Assembly: GCF_021026375.1 (NCBI RefSeq)
Contig: NZ_JAJNDB010000005.1
Location: 186,001 to 250,000, forward strand
DNA: 64,000 nucleotides
From: Actinomycetospora endophytica
GTDB taxonomy: Bacteria > Actinomycetota > Actinomycetes > Mycobacteriales > Pseudonocardiaceae
Reading direction: 5' to 3'
Positions 16,583 through 25,241 of the stretch are shown here, one piece after another. Both the position numbers and the translations under genes were made by a program. The notes beneath the pieces were generated by a model. The model worked only from the letters and a program-made list of their open reading frames with translations. It was not told where the DNA came from and searched no databases. Position 1 is the stretch's first letter; every line of letters begins with the position of its first letter.

Positions 16583-18150
16583 CGGGCACGACGAACGGGG
16601 TCCGTCCGGCGAGGGAGGTGCCGGCGCCCACCCCCCCTGGGGCGCCGGCACCTCCCTCGGCGGACGACGTCATCCAGGCCGCCGAGCGGGCACGAGCCGG
16701 CGGGGACACCAGCCGCTACCCCGGCACGCTCACCGCGCGCCAGCGCCTGGACGTGCTGCTCGACGAGGGCAGCTTCGTCGAGGACGGGCTGCTGGCCGGC
16801 GCGCTGCCCGCCGACGGCGTGATCACCGGCGTCGGGATGGTCGAGGGCCGGCCGGTCGCGGTGATCGCGCACGACTTCGGCGTGAAGGCCGGGTCCTGGG
16901 GCGAGCTGACCTGCGAGAAGCAGATCCGCATCCTCGAGCGGGCCGACCGGGACCTGCTGCCGGTCTTCTACCTCGTCGACTCCGCGGGCGGGCGGCTCAC
17001 CGAACAGATGGGCTTCTTCCCCGGCCGTCGGGGCGCGTCGAAGATCTTCCAGCTGCAGGTCGCCCTGAGCGGCCGTGTCCCCCAGATCTGCTGCCTGCAC
17101 GGCCCCTCGGCCGCGGGCGGGGCGTACATGCCGGCGTTCACCGACTGGGTCGGGATGGTCGAGGGCCGCGCCTCGATGTTCCTCGCCAGCCCGCGCGTCG
17201 CCGAGAAGGTCACCGGCGAGCGCACCACCGAGCTGGAGATGGGCGGCGCGCGCATGCACGCCGAGGTCTCCGGCTGCGGCGACTCCGTGTTCGACGAGGA
17301 CTGGGAGGCCGTGGCGGCCGCTCGGCTGCTCCTGGGCTACCTCCCCGACGACTGGGCGCAGCGGCCCGCCGTCGTCGAGTCCGTGGAGCCCGAGGAGCAG
17401 GACTGGACCGGGGTCATCCCCACCGACCCGGTGACCGGCTACGACGTCGTCGAGGTCATCGACCGGCTCGTCGACGCCGGGACGTTCTTCGAGATCAAGC
17501 CGGACTGGGCGCAGGAGATCGTCGTCGGGCTGGCCCGGCTCGAGGGCCGGGTCGTCGGGCTCATCGCGAACCAGCCGAACACGAGGTCCGGCGCCATCCA
17601 CGTCGACTCCGCGGACAAGGCCACCCGGTTCATCTCCTGGTGCGACGCCTTCAACATCCCGCTGGTCTTCCTCCAGGACGTGCCCGGCTTCATGGTCGGC
17701 GTCGCCGTGGAGCGCCAGGGGATCATCCGCCACGGCGCGAAGCTGATCACCGCGATGGCCTCGGCGGAGGTCCCGAAGTTCTCGGTGATCCTGCGCAAGG
17801 CCTACGCCGCGGGCTTCTACGCGATGTGCGCACCCGGCTTCGAACCCCGCGCCACGATCGCGCTGCCGAGTGCGTTCATCGGCGCGATGGGCCCGGAGGC
17901 GTCGGTCAACGCGGTGTACGCCCGCAAGATCGCCGACATCGCCGACGACGACGAGCGTGCCGCCTTCGTCGCCGCCCGCGTCGAGGAGCACCGCTCCGAG
18001 ATCAACCTGCTGCGGATGGCCTCCGAGCTCGTCGTCGACACCGTCGTGCCCGGCGAGGAGCTGCGCGCCGAGCTCGCCGTCCGCCTCCGCCACGCCGACG
18101 GCTGGACCCGCTCCGCGCCCCGTCGTCACCACCCCGTCAGCCCGGTCTAG
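16579..18150 (+). CDS. Acyl-CoA carboxylase carboxyltransferase (beta) subunit
   Basis: A 523-residue AccD-type subunit with both crotonase-fold halves: GPSAAGGAYMPAF (about residue 175) and VPGFMVGVAVERQGIIRHGAK (about 370) supply the two oxyanion holes that move CO2 from carboxybiotin to an acyl-CoA. Overall it resembles methylcrotonyl-CoA/AccD1 carboxylases, in keeping with the isovaleryl-type dehydrogenase before it. No biotin carboxylase/carrier subunit lies in the window, so the alpha subunit must be encoded elsewhere. The GTG overlaps the previous stop (GTGA). A 19-bp-stem hairpin lies within codons 11-27, a Pro/Ala-rich segment outside the conserved domain. Confidence 0.9.
   Translation: MTGTTNGVRPAREVPAPTPPGAPAPPSADDVIQAAERARAGGDTSRYPGTLTARQRLDVLLDEGSFVEDGLLAGALPADGVITGVGMVEGRPVAVIAHDFGVKAGSWGELTCEKQIRILERADRDLLPVFYLVDSAGGRLTEQMGFFPGRRGASKIFQLQVALSGRVPQICCLHGPSAAGGAYMPAFTDWVGMVEGRASMFLASPRVAEKVTGERTTELEMGGARMHAEVSGCGDSVFDEDWEAVAAARLLLGYLPDDWAQRPAVVESVEPEEQDWTGVIPTDPVTGYDVVEVIDRLVDAGTFFEIKPDWAQEIVVGLARLEGRVVGLIANQPNTRSGAIHVDSADKATRFISWCDAFNIPLVFLQDVPGFMVGVAVERQGIIRHGAKLITAMASAEVPKFSVILRKAYAAGFYAMCAPGFEPRATIALPSAFIGAMGPEASVNAVYARKIADIADDDERAAFVAARVEEHRSEINLLRMASELVVDTVVPGEELRAELAVRLRHADGWTRSAPRRHHPVSPV
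16610..16659 (+). promoter_or_regulatory. Strong hairpin at the acyl-CoA dehydrogenase/carboxyltransferase junction
   Basis: A perfect 19-bp inverted repeat (left arm CGAGGGAGGTGCCGGCGCC) with a 12-nt C-rich loop lies just after the carboxyltransferase GTG. It is the only obvious structured element within the otherwise tightly coupled operon. It might attenuate transcription, stabilise the upstream mRNA, or be a repeat tolerated in a disordered N-terminus. Confidence 0.6.
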
Positions 18151-18162
18151 GAGAGGACGATC

Positions 18163-20091
18163 ATGGATGATCGCGACACCCTCGGCGCCCTGATCTCGGC
18201 ACCCCTGCTCCCGCTGCGGCCCGAGCAGCGCTCGGAGCGCTACACCGCCGAGATCGCGCACGCCCGCGCGCTGCACGACGCCGACCCGGACGACTACTGG
18301 GCCTGGGTCGCCGAGCAGCACCGCTGGCTGCGGCCCTACGACACGGTGCGCACCGGCGAGCTGGGCGACTTCCGCTACTTCGACGGCGGGCTGATCAACG
18401 TCGCCGACAACTGCGTCGACCGCTGGGCCGAGTCGACCCCGGACCGCCGCGCGGTGGTGTGGGAGGGCGAGCCCGGCGACACCCGCACCCTGACCTACGC
18501 CGAGCTCGCCGACGAGGTCTCGCGTCTCGGGGCCGGCCTCACCGCGCTCGGCGTGGGCAAGGGCGACGTCGTCGCGATCTACATGCCCAACCTCGTCGAG
18601 GCGTTCACCGCGATCCACGCCTGCAACCGGATCGGCGCGATCTACACCGTGCTGTTCTCCGGGTTCGGCCGCGACGCGGTGGCCTCCCGGCTGGCGTCGG
18701 CGCGGGCGAGCGTCGTCGTGGTCGCCGACGCGATCTACCGCCGCGGCAAGCCGGTACCGCTGCTGGAGACCCTGCGCGCCGCGCGGTCCGACGCGCCGAC
18801 CCTGCGCCACACCGTCGTCGTCGACCGCACCGGGACCGGCGTCGAGCTCACCGGGGACGAGACCTCGTACGCCGAGCTGGTCGACGCGCACCCCGAGGGC
18901 AGCGAGGTCGTCCCGCTCGACCCGAACGAGCCGGCCTTCCTGATCTTCACCAGCGGCACCGAGTCCCGACCGAAGGGCGTCGTGCACTCGGTCGGCGGCT
19001 TCCTGCTCGGCACCTGGGCGAACGCGCACTGGCAGGCCGCCCTGACCGACGACGACGTCTACTGGGTCGCCGCCGACGTCGGGTGGCTGACGTTCCCGAT
19101 CCAGGCCGTGATCGGCGGACTGGCGAACGGCGCGACCATCGCCTGCTACGAGGGCGCCCTGGACACCCCGGGCCCGTCGCGGTTCTACGACGTCTGTGAG
19201 CGCCACGGGATCACCAAGGTGCTGTGCGCGCCGACGGTGCTGCGGATGCTGCGCAAGTTCGGTGACGACCTCGCCGCCGAGCACCCGCTGCCGGCGCTCG
19301 AGCTGATCACCGTGCAGGGCGAGCCGCTCGACGGAGAGACGTTCACCTGGGCCACCCAGACGCTCGGCGTTCCCGTGGTCAACGCCTACGGCCAGACCGA
19401 GACCGGCTCGACGTGGACCTACCCGGTCGCCGGGGTCGACGACCTCAAGGCCGGCTCCGCGGGCACCACGCTGCCCGGCCACGCCTACGCCGTGCTCGAC
19501 GACGAGGGCCGGCCGGTCCCGGCCGGGGTCAAGGGCAACCTCGTCATGACCCGCCCGTTCCCGACGCTCGCGCGGACCGTCTGGGACGACCACGACCGCT
19601 ACCTCTCGACCTACTTCTCGCGCTTCCCGGGCAACTACGCCACGAACGACGAGGCTGTCGTCGACGCCGACGGGCACCTCTGGGTGCTGGGACGCGCCGA
19701 CGACGTCATCAACGTCGCCGCCCACCGCCTCTCGACGATGGAGATCGAGGCCGTCGTCGGGTCGCACCCGCGGGTGGTCGAGGCCGCCGTCGTCGGCATC
19801 CCGGACGAGACCAAGGGGACCGTGCCGGTCGCGTTCGTGACGGTGTCGGCGGGCTCGGCCGACGGGGTGCCCGACGAGGTGAAGAAGCTGGTGGGCGACA
19901 CCATCGGCGGCATCGCCCGGCCGGACCGGGTGATCGTCACCGGCGCCATGCCCAAGACCCGCACCGGGAAGATCATGCGGCGGCTGATGCGCGAGGTCCT
20001 GCTGCACGGCGAGGCGCGCAGCGACACCAGTGCGCTGGAGGACCCGTCGTCACTGGAGGTCGTGGCCGCGGCCGTGCGCGAGCCGGCGTGA
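18163..20091 (+). CDS. Acetyl-CoA synthetase-like acyl-CoA synthetase
   Basis: A 642-residue AMP-forming ligase of the Acs/propionyl-CoA synthetase type, judged by length and by the ACAS_N-like start (DDYWAWVAEQHRWLRPYDTV). Adenylation motifs are visible: FLIFTSGTESRPKGVVHS, VNAYGQTETGSTW, LGRADDVINVAAHRLSTMEIE and the C-terminal catalytic lysine in TRTGKIMRRLMRE. It should activate a short-chain carboxylate to its CoA thioester. It starts 12 nt after the carboxyltransferase with AGGAGAG before the ATG. Confidence 0.9.
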   Translation: MDDRDTLGALISAPLLPLRPEQRSERYTAEIAHARALHDADPDDYWAWVAEQHRWLRPYDTVRTGELGDFRYFDGGLINVADNCVDRWAESTPDRRAVVWEGEPGDTRTLTYAELADEVSRLGAGLTALGVGKGDVVAIYMPNLVEAFTAIHACNRIGAIYTVLFSGFGRDAVASRLASARASVVVVADAIYRRGKPVPLLETLRAARSDAPTLRHTVVVDRTGTGVELTGDETSYAELVDAHPEGSEVVPLDPNEPAFLIFTSGTESRPKGVVHSVGGFLLGTWANAHWQAALTDDDVYWVAADVGWLTFPIQAVIGGLANGATIACYEGALDTPGPSRFYDVCERHGITKVLCAPTVLRMLRKFGDDLAAEHPLPALELITVQGEPLDGETFTWATQTLGVPVVNAYGQTETGSTWTYPVAGVDDLKAGSAGTTLPGHAYAVLDDEGRPVPAGVKGNLVMTRPFPTLARTVWDDHDRYLSTYFSRFPGNYATNDEAVVDADGHLWVLGRADDVINVAAHRLSTMEIEAVVGSHPRVVEAAVVGIPDETKGTVPVAFVTVSAGSADGVPDEVKKLVGDTIGGIARPDRVIVTGAMPKTRTGKIMRRLMREVLLHGEARSDTSALEDPSSLEVVAAAVREPA

Positions 20092-20098
20092 GGCCGCC

Positions 20099-21697
20099 GT
20101 GCCCGCCGCTCCGGTTCACGAGCCGATCCACGACTACGCACCCGCCGACCGCACCGTCGGGACGATCCTCGCCGACAAGGCGGCGCGGATCGGGGACCGG
20201 ACCTTCCTGACGGCGGGCGGCGAGCGCTGGTCCTACGGCGACGTCCACCGGGTCACCAACGCCTACGCGGAGGGGTTCCGGCGGGCCGGGGTCGCGCGCG
20301 GGGACCATGTCGCGCTGCTGCTCGGCAACCGCCCGGAGCTGCTCTGGGCGATCTGGGGCCTCGGCAAGCTCGGGGCCGTCGCGGTGCCGCTGAACACCGC
20401 GGCCCGGGGTGACCTGCTCGTCTACCTGCTCGACCAGTCCGACTCGATCCTGCTGGTCGCCGAGGACGACGCCCGTGAGCGGGTCGATCCTGCGGTGGCC
20501 GCGGTGCCGGCGATCCGTTCCGTGCTCGGGCCCGGTGAGTTGACAGCCTTCGCGGAGCTCCCGGCCGACGACCCGCCCGAGATGGCCCAGGTCGCGGCGT
20601 CCGACCCGCACCTGATCATGTACACGTCGGGCACCACCGGACCGTCGAAGGGCGTCGTGTGCCCCCACTCCCAGGGGCACGCCGTCGGCCGGTCGATGGC
20701 GGTGTACTCGGGCTACCGGCCCGACGACGTGCTCTACACGTGTCTCCCGGTCTTCCACGCGAACGCCCTCTGGTTCACGATCTACGCCGCGCTGTGGGCC
20801 GAGGCCTCGGTCGCCCTCTCCCCCGGCTTCTCCGCCCGCCGGTTCTGGGAGGAGATCCGAGCGAGCGGCGCGACCGTGTTCAACGCCCTCGGCGCGATGG
20901 CCAACATCATCTGGCAGCAGCCGGCCTCGGAGCACGACCGCGACCACCGCGTGCGGATCGCGATGGTCGTCCCCAACTCCCGCGAGCTCCGCGACGGCTT
21001 CGGCGAGCGCTACGGCATCACCGTGACCTCGGTGTTCGCCATGACCGAGAACTGTGCGGTCACCGTCCTCGGGCCCGACGACCCTCCGGACAAGGCGGGC
21101 TCCGCGGGTCGCCTCCGCGACGTCGACGTCCAGATCGCCGACGACGACGGGTACCCGGTGCCGGTCGGCGAGGTCGGCGAGATCTGCCTCCGCCCGCAGG
21201 AGCGCGGCGCGATGATGCTCGGCTACCACGAGATGGCCGAGGCGACCGTCGCGGTGACCCGCGACCTGTGGTTCCACACCGGCGACCGCGGCCGCCTCGA
21301 CGCCGACGGCTTCCTCTGGTTCTCCGACCGGAAGAAGGAGGCCATCCGGCGCCGCGGGGAGAACATCTCGGCCCACGAGGTCGAGTCGGTGCTCTGCCGG
21401 CACCCGGCGATCCACGAGGCCGCGGCCGTCCCGGTACCGTCCGAGCTCGGCGAGGACGACGTCATGGCCTGGCTGGTCCCGGCGCCGGGCACCGAGATCG
21501 ACTACGCGGAGGTCATCGCGTTCTGCCGCGAGCACATGGCCTACTACATGGTCCCCCGCTACCTCGGCCGACTCGACGCCCTGCCGAAGACGCCCAGCGA
21601 GAAGATCGAGAAGTACAAGCTGGCCGTCGCCGCCCGCGAGCAGCTGGCCGAGCTGTGGGACCGCGAGGCGGCGGGCATCCGGGTGGGTCGCCCGTGA
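20099..21697 (+). CDS. Crotonobetaine/carnitine-CoA ligase-like AMP-binding protein
   Basis: A 532-residue acyl-adenylate ligase with [21 protein letters not shown], the A5 motif FAMTENC, the A7/A8 region [34 protein letters not shown] and the C-terminal lysine in [10 protein letters not shown]. The A8 sequence RRRGENIS and overall form resemble CaiC-type ligases; the real acid is unknown. The GTG at 20099 is chosen because the conserved domain begins about 15 residues later and the frame upstream lies within the previous gene. It is the second ligase of the operon; its stop overlaps the hydratase start. Confidence 0.87.
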   Translation: MPAAPVHEPIHDYAPADRTVGTILADKAARIGDRTFLTAGGERWSYGDVHRVTNAYAEGFRRAGVARGDHVALLLGNRPELLWAIWGLGKLGAVAVPLNTAARGDLLVYLLDQSDSILLVAEDDARERVDPAVAAVPAIRSVLGPGELTAFAELPADDPPEMAQVAASDPHLIMYTSGTTGPSKGVVCPHSQGHAVGRSMAVYSGYRPDDVLYTCLPVFHANALWFTIYAALWAEASVALSPGFSARRFWEEIRASGATVFNALGAMANIIWQQPASEHDRDHRVRIAMVVPNSRELRDGFGERYGITVTSVFAMTENCAVTVLGPDDPPDKAGSAGRLRDVDVQIADDDGYPVPVGEVGEICLRPQERGAMMLGYHEMAEATVAVTRDLWFHTGDRGRLDADGFLWFSDRKKEAIRRRGENISAHEVESVLCRHPAIHEAAAVPVPSELGEDDVMAWLVPAPGTEIDYAEVIAFCREHMAYYMVPRYLGRLDALPKTPSEKIEKYKLAVAAREQLAELWDREAAGIRVGRP

Positions 21698-22479
21698 GCG
21701 ATGTCGTGGTGCACCGCGAGGGCGACGTCGTCCACCTGACCATCGACCGCCCGGCCGCGAAGAACGCGCTCTCGCCGTCCGTCGTCGAGGGACTCGAGGC
21801 GGCGCTCGACGACGCCGAGGATGCGCGGGTCGTCGTGCTGCGCGGCCGCGGCGGCACCCTCTCGGCCGGCGCCGATCTCCACCACGTCCGCCGTCTGCTG
21901 GCCGACGGCGACGGGCTCGAGGCCTACCTCGTCGCGATCGGCGCGGTGTGCGACCGGCTGGAGTCCGGGCCGTTCGTCTCGGTCGCGGTCGTCGACGGGT
22001 ACGCGCTGGCCGGCGGCTGCGAGTTGCTGCTGGCCTGCGACCTCGCCGTCGCCGCCGACGACGCGCGCATCGGCGACCGCCACCTCGAGTTCGGGCTGCT
22101 GCCCGGCGCCGGCGGCTCGGTCCGACTCCCCCGCGCGCTCCCGCCCCCGCTCGCCCGCCGGCTGCTCTACACCGGCGAGATGATCGACGGCGCGACCGCG
22201 GGCGCCTGGGGCCTGGTCAGCCACACCGCGGCGCCCGACGAGCTCGAGGGGACCGTCGAGGCGCTCGTCGCCCGGCTGGCCCGGCACGGACCCGACGCGC
22301 TGCGCGGGATGAAGCGGATGTACCGCGCCGCGGCACCCGCACCCGCCCCCGAACTGTTCGCCGCCGAGCGCGCCGCCCTCGTCGAGCACCTGACGACGTC
22401 GTCGACCGTCGCCGACGGGCTCGGCGCGTTCGCCCGCCGATCCGAGACCCGACCCACCACTGCCCAGGAGGCCCCGTGA
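21694..22479 (+). CDS. Enoyl-CoA hydratase/isomerase (crotonase) family protein
   Basis: A 261-residue crotonase. The oxyanion-hole segments are [17 protein letters not shown] and [16 protein letters not shown], and the positions of both catalytic acids of enoyl-CoA hydratase are occupied (Glu in GGCEL and in [13 protein letters not shown]), so hydration of a 2,3-enoyl-CoA is plausible. GTG start, overlapping the preceding stop as GTGA. In context it would act on the enoyl-CoA made by the first gene or on a product of one of the ligases. Confidence 0.9.
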   Translation: MSDVVVHREGDVVHLTIDRPAAKNALSPSVVEGLEAALDDAEDARVVVLRGRGGTLSAGADLHHVRRLLADGDGLEAYLVAIGAVCDRLESGPFVSVAVVDGYALAGGCELLLACDLAVAADDARIGDRHLEFGLLPGAGGSVRLPRALPPPLARRLLYTGEMIDGATAGAWGLVSHTAAPDELEGTVEALVARLARHGPDALRGMKRMYRAAAPAPAPELFAAERAALVEHLTTSSTVADGLGAFARRSETRPTTAQEAP

Positions 22480-22967
22480 CCCCGCCCGACACCGTGCCGC
22501 CGGACGCCGCCGTCTCCGGCCGGTGGTTCGAGGAGCTCGAGGTCGGCACCGTCGTGCACCACGCGGTGCGCCGGACCGTGACCGAGACCGACAACGTGCT
22601 CTTCACGACGATGACGATGAACCCGGCGCCGCTGCACCTCGACCACGACTACGCCTCGCGCACCGAGTTCGGGAAGCCGCTGGTGAACAGCATGTTCACC
22701 CTGGCGCTCGTCGTCGGGATCTCGGTGCCGGAGCTGACCCTCGGCACGATCGTCGCGCAGCTCGGGCTTGATGCGGCCGCCTTCCCGGCGCCGGTCTTCC
22801 AGGGCGACACCGTCCGCGTCGAGACCGAGGTCGTCGAGGCCCGCGCCTCCGGCTCCCGGCCCGGCGCGGGCATCGTCGTGTTCGCCCACCGGGCCTACAA
22901 CCAGCGCGGCGAGCTCGTCTGTACGGTGCGCCGCACGGGGCTCATGCACCGGCGGCCGACCGCGTGA
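22476..22967 (+). CDS. MaoC family (hotdog) dehydratase, first of two
   Basis: A 163-residue single-hotdog MaoC-like protein. The family signature is the substrate-binding and catalytic region [30 protein letters not shown], with Asp/His in the usual places (HLDHDYA). The sequence resembles actinobacterial mesaconyl/itaconyl-CoA-hydratase-like MaoC proteins found next to CitE genes. GTG start overlapping the hydratase stop, with CCAGGAGG upstream. The next gene is a second MaoC; the pair may form a heterodimer, as in some two-gene hydratases (inference). Confidence 0.87.
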   Translation: MTPPDTVPPDAAVSGRWFEELEVGTVVHHAVRRTVTETDNVLFTTMTMNPAPLHLDHDYASRTEFGKPLVNSMFTLALVVGISVPELTLGTIVAQLGLDAAAFPAPVFQGDTVRVETEVVEARASGSRPGAGIVVFAHRAYNQRGELVCTVRRTGLMHRRPTA

Positions 22968-23404
22968 TCACCGACTACCTCGACCGGATCGCCGTCGGAG
23001 ACCGGCACACCACGCGGGGCCGCACGATCACCGAGACCGACATCGTGTCCTTCGCGATGTTCTCCGGCGACTGGCACCCGATCCACACCGACACCGAGTA
23101 CGCCGCCGCCGACACCCGCTTCGGGGCCCGGATCGCGCACGGCGCCCTCGTGATCTCGGTGGCGCTCGGGCTGGTCACGTTCTGGCCGCCGGCGATGAAG
23201 GCCTTCTACGGGATCGACCGGCTCCGCTTCGTGGCGCCGACCCGGATCGGGGACACGCTGCACGTCGAGACCGAGGTGCTCGAGATCGACGCGCATCCCG
23301 ACGACGGCGTCGTCACGTCGCGGTTCGTGGTCCGCAACCAGCGCGACGAGGACGTCGTCGCGGCGACGCTCAAGACCCTCGTCGCCCGGGAGCCGGCGTC
23401 GTGA
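22964..23404 (+). CDS. MaoC family (hotdog) dehydratase, second of two
   Basis: A 146-residue hotdog protein with the canonical MaoC (R)-hydratase motif: [33 protein letters not shown] contains the catalytic Asp-His pair in DWHPIHTD. It should hydrate or dehydrate an acyl-CoA. The 4-nt overlap with the preceding MaoC gene and with the following CitE gene indicates coupled translation. The two MaoC proteins differ enough that this is not a recent duplication. Confidence 0.9.
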   Translation: MITDYLDRIAVGDRHTTRGRTITETDIVSFAMFSGDWHPIHTDTEYAAADTRFGARIAHGALVISVALGLVTFWPPAMKAFYGIDRLRFVAPTRIGDTLHVETEVLEIDAHPDDGVVTSRFVVRNQRDEDVVAATLKTLVAREPAS

Positions 23405-24207
23405 GGGTCCCCCGATCGCTGCTGTTCGTGCCCGGCGGCCGCCCGGACATGGTCGCGAAGGTCCCGCGGTCGGCCCCGGACGCGGTGGCGGTCGACCTCG
23501 AGGACGCGGTCGCGGCGGCCGACAAGGACGCCGCGCGCGGCACCTCCGTCGAGGCCGTCGCGGCCCTGCCCGCCTCCGACACGCTGGTCCTGATCCGGAT
23601 CAATGCGCCGGGCACGCCCTGGTACGACGACGACGTCGCTGCCGTCGCGTCGTCGGCGGCCCAGGGTGTGGTCCTGCCGAAGCTCGAGGACCCCGCGCAG
23701 CTCACCGACCTGGCCGGACGGATCGGCGACCGCGTGGTGATCGCCGGGCTGGAGACCGGGCGGGGGGTGGCGCGGGCGCGGGAGCTGGTTCCTGGCGTGC
23801 TGGCCGCCTACTTCGGCGCCGAGGACTACATCGCCTCGGTCGGCGGGCGGCGGTCCTCCTCGAGCCGGGAGGTGCTCTACGCCCGCTCGGAGGTGCTGCT
23901 CGCGACGCGGCTGGCCGGGGTCGGGGCGCTCGACCAGACGGTCGTCAACGTCCGCGACACCGAGCTCTTCCGCGCCGACGCCGCCGACGGCCGCGACCTC
24001 GGCTACGACGGCAAGATCTGCATCCACCCGACGCAGGTCGGGCTCGCCCACGAGATCTTCACGCCGTCCGACGAGGAGGTCGCGCACGCGCGGAAGGTCG
24101 TCCAGGCCGGTCGGTCCGGGGTCGGGGTCGTCGACGGGGAGATGGTCGACGACGTGCACCTGCGGATGGCGGGGGCGGTGCTGTCCAGGGCAGGGTTGGA
24201 GGCATGA
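23401..24207 (+). CDS. HpcH/HpaI aldolase / citrate lyase beta-like (CitE) protein
   Basis: A 268-residue TIM-barrel protein of the CitE family. RSLLFVPGGRPDMVAKVPRSAPDAVAVDLEDAV is the N-terminal signature with the metal-binding Asp/Glu, GLETGRGVARARELV holds a second metal ligand, and GYDGKICIHPTQV is conserved. Solitary CitE proteins cleave or hydrolyse malyl-, methylmalyl- or citramalyl-CoA. The order dehydrogenase-carboxylase-MaoC-CitE resembles Mycobacterium tuberculosis Rv2502c-Rv2498c (leucine/itaconate dissimilation), supporting a citramalyl-CoA-lyase-like role by analogy. GTG start overlapping the MaoC stop. Confidence 0.88.
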   Translation: MRVPRSLLFVPGGRPDMVAKVPRSAPDAVAVDLEDAVAAADKDAARGTSVEAVAALPASDTLVLIRINAPGTPWYDDDVAAVASSAAQGVVLPKLEDPAQLTDLAGRIGDRVVIAGLETGRGVARARELVPGVLAAYFGAEDYIASVGGRRSSSSREVLYARSEVLLATRLAGVGALDQTVVNVRDTELFRADAADGRDLGYDGKICIHPTQVGLAHEIFTPSDEEVAHARKVVQAGRSGVGVVDGEMVDDVHLRMAGAVLSRAGLEA

Positions 24208-25091
24208 AGATCGGACTGATGCTGCCGGGGACGGCGGACGCGGCCGAGATCCCGACGCTGGCGGCCCGGGCCGAGGAGCTGGGGTTCGACTTCGTGGGCA
24301 GCGGCGAGCACGTGCTCTTCGGGAGCCCGACCTCGAACGCCTTCGTCACCCTCGCGGCCGCCGCCGCGGCCACCTCGCGCATCCGGCTGCTCTCCGCGGT
24401 CACGCTGCTGCCGCTCTACCCGGCGGCGCTCGCGGCGAAGATGACCGCGACGGTGGAACGGCTCTCCGGCGGGCGGTTCGAGCTCGGGGTCGGGGTCGGC
24501 GGCGAGAACCCGGCGGAGTTCGCGGCCTGCGGGGTGCCGGTCAGCGCCCGGGGCCGGCGGACGGATGCGGCGCTGGCGACGGTGCGGGCCTACCTGGCCG
24601 GGGAGGCGGTCGCCGTCGAGGGCGAGCCGACGCACCTCGACCCGCTGCCGACCCGCCCGGTGCCGATCTGGGTCGGCGGGCGCGCCGAGGCGTCGATGCG
24701 CCGGGCCGGGCGCGCCGGCGACGTCTGGATGCCGTACCTGTGCAGCCCCGACCGCGTGCGACGAGGGCTGCGGGTCGCGAACGACGTCGCGGCGGAGCAG
24801 GGGCGCCCGCCCGTGACCGGGGGCCTGCTCGCGTGGTCGGCGATCGCCGACACGCGGGCGGAGGCCCGCGCCCTCGCCGTCGGGACCCTGAAGCGGATCT
24901 ACGGCCAGGACATGGACCGCATCGTCGACGCCTGCGTCCCGTACGGGACCCCCGACGAGGTCCTCGCCCGGTTCGGCGAGTACGCCGAGGCGGGAGCGGA
25001 ACAGATCCTGTTCGCGCCGCTGTGCGCCGAGGGTGGGCACGCCGCGGCGGTCGAGGCGGTCGGGGGTGCACTGCGTGCTCGTGAGCAGTAA
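24204..25091 (+). CDS. LLM class F420-dependent oxidoreductase
   Basis: A 295-residue luciferase-like TIM barrel with the actinobacterial F420-type N-terminus (KIGLMLPGTADAAEIPTLAARAEELGFDFVGSGEHV) and the mid-domain GGRFELGVGVGGENPAEFAACGV; RPVPIWVGGRAEASMRRAGRAGD is also typical. It probably binds F420, and its substrate is unknown. The ATG overlaps the CitE stop (ATGA). The C-terminus reads into palindrome copy 4: the last residues (REQ) and TAA stop are encoded by the repeat. Confidence 0.87.
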   Translation: MKIGLMLPGTADAAEIPTLAARAEELGFDFVGSGEHVLFGSPTSNAFVTLAAAAAATSRIRLLSAVTLLPLYPAALAAKMTATVERLSGGRFELGVGVGGENPAEFAACGVPVSARGRRTDAALATVRAYLAGEAVAVEGEPTHLDPLPTRPVPIWVGGRAEASMRRAGRAGDVWMPYLCSPDRVRRGLRVANDVAAEQGRPPVTGGLLAWSAIADTRAEARALAVGTLKRIYGQDMDRIVDACVPYGTPDEVLARFGEYAEAGAEQILFAPLCAEGGHAAAVEAVGGALRAREQ

Positions 25092-25120
25092 TCCGTGCCC
25101 TGGCACGGATTACTGCTGAC
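25081..25120. repeat. 40-nt intergenic palindrome, copy 4
   Basis: The left arm is GTGAGCAGTAATCCGTGCC, the centre CT and the right arm complementary with one mismatch near the outer end. The upstream gene terminates inside it; a right outer flank GGCGCGGGAGCGCACCT follows. It separates the nine-gene operon from the KASIII gene, consistent with a terminator. Confidence 0.88.
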
Positions 25121-25170
25121 AGGCGCGGGAGCGCACCTGTGACTCGTCGCACCGTCGTACCGAATAGTAG

Positions 25171-25193
25171 GACTTCCGAGTAACCGCGAAGTC
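25171..25193. promoter_or_regulatory. Small inverted repeat upstream of the KASIII gene
   Basis: GACTTC / GAAGTC separated by 11 bp, about 50 bp before the proposed KASIII start, in a region locally richer in A/T (a TAGTAG stretch just upstream). Possible operator; the arms are short, so it may be chance. Confidence 0.3.
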
Positions 25194-25241
25194 GCGCGAC
25201 GGTAGGGGTTCCGCCCGTTCCCAGCGCTCGCGAGGCACCCC

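Noticed and set aside
16468-20007. Minus-strand open frame of over 1,100 codons opposite the acyl-CoA operon
   Set aside because: Low-complexity Asp/Arg/Val composition, no motif, and antisense to the clearly coding dehydrogenase, carboxyltransferase and synthetase genes.
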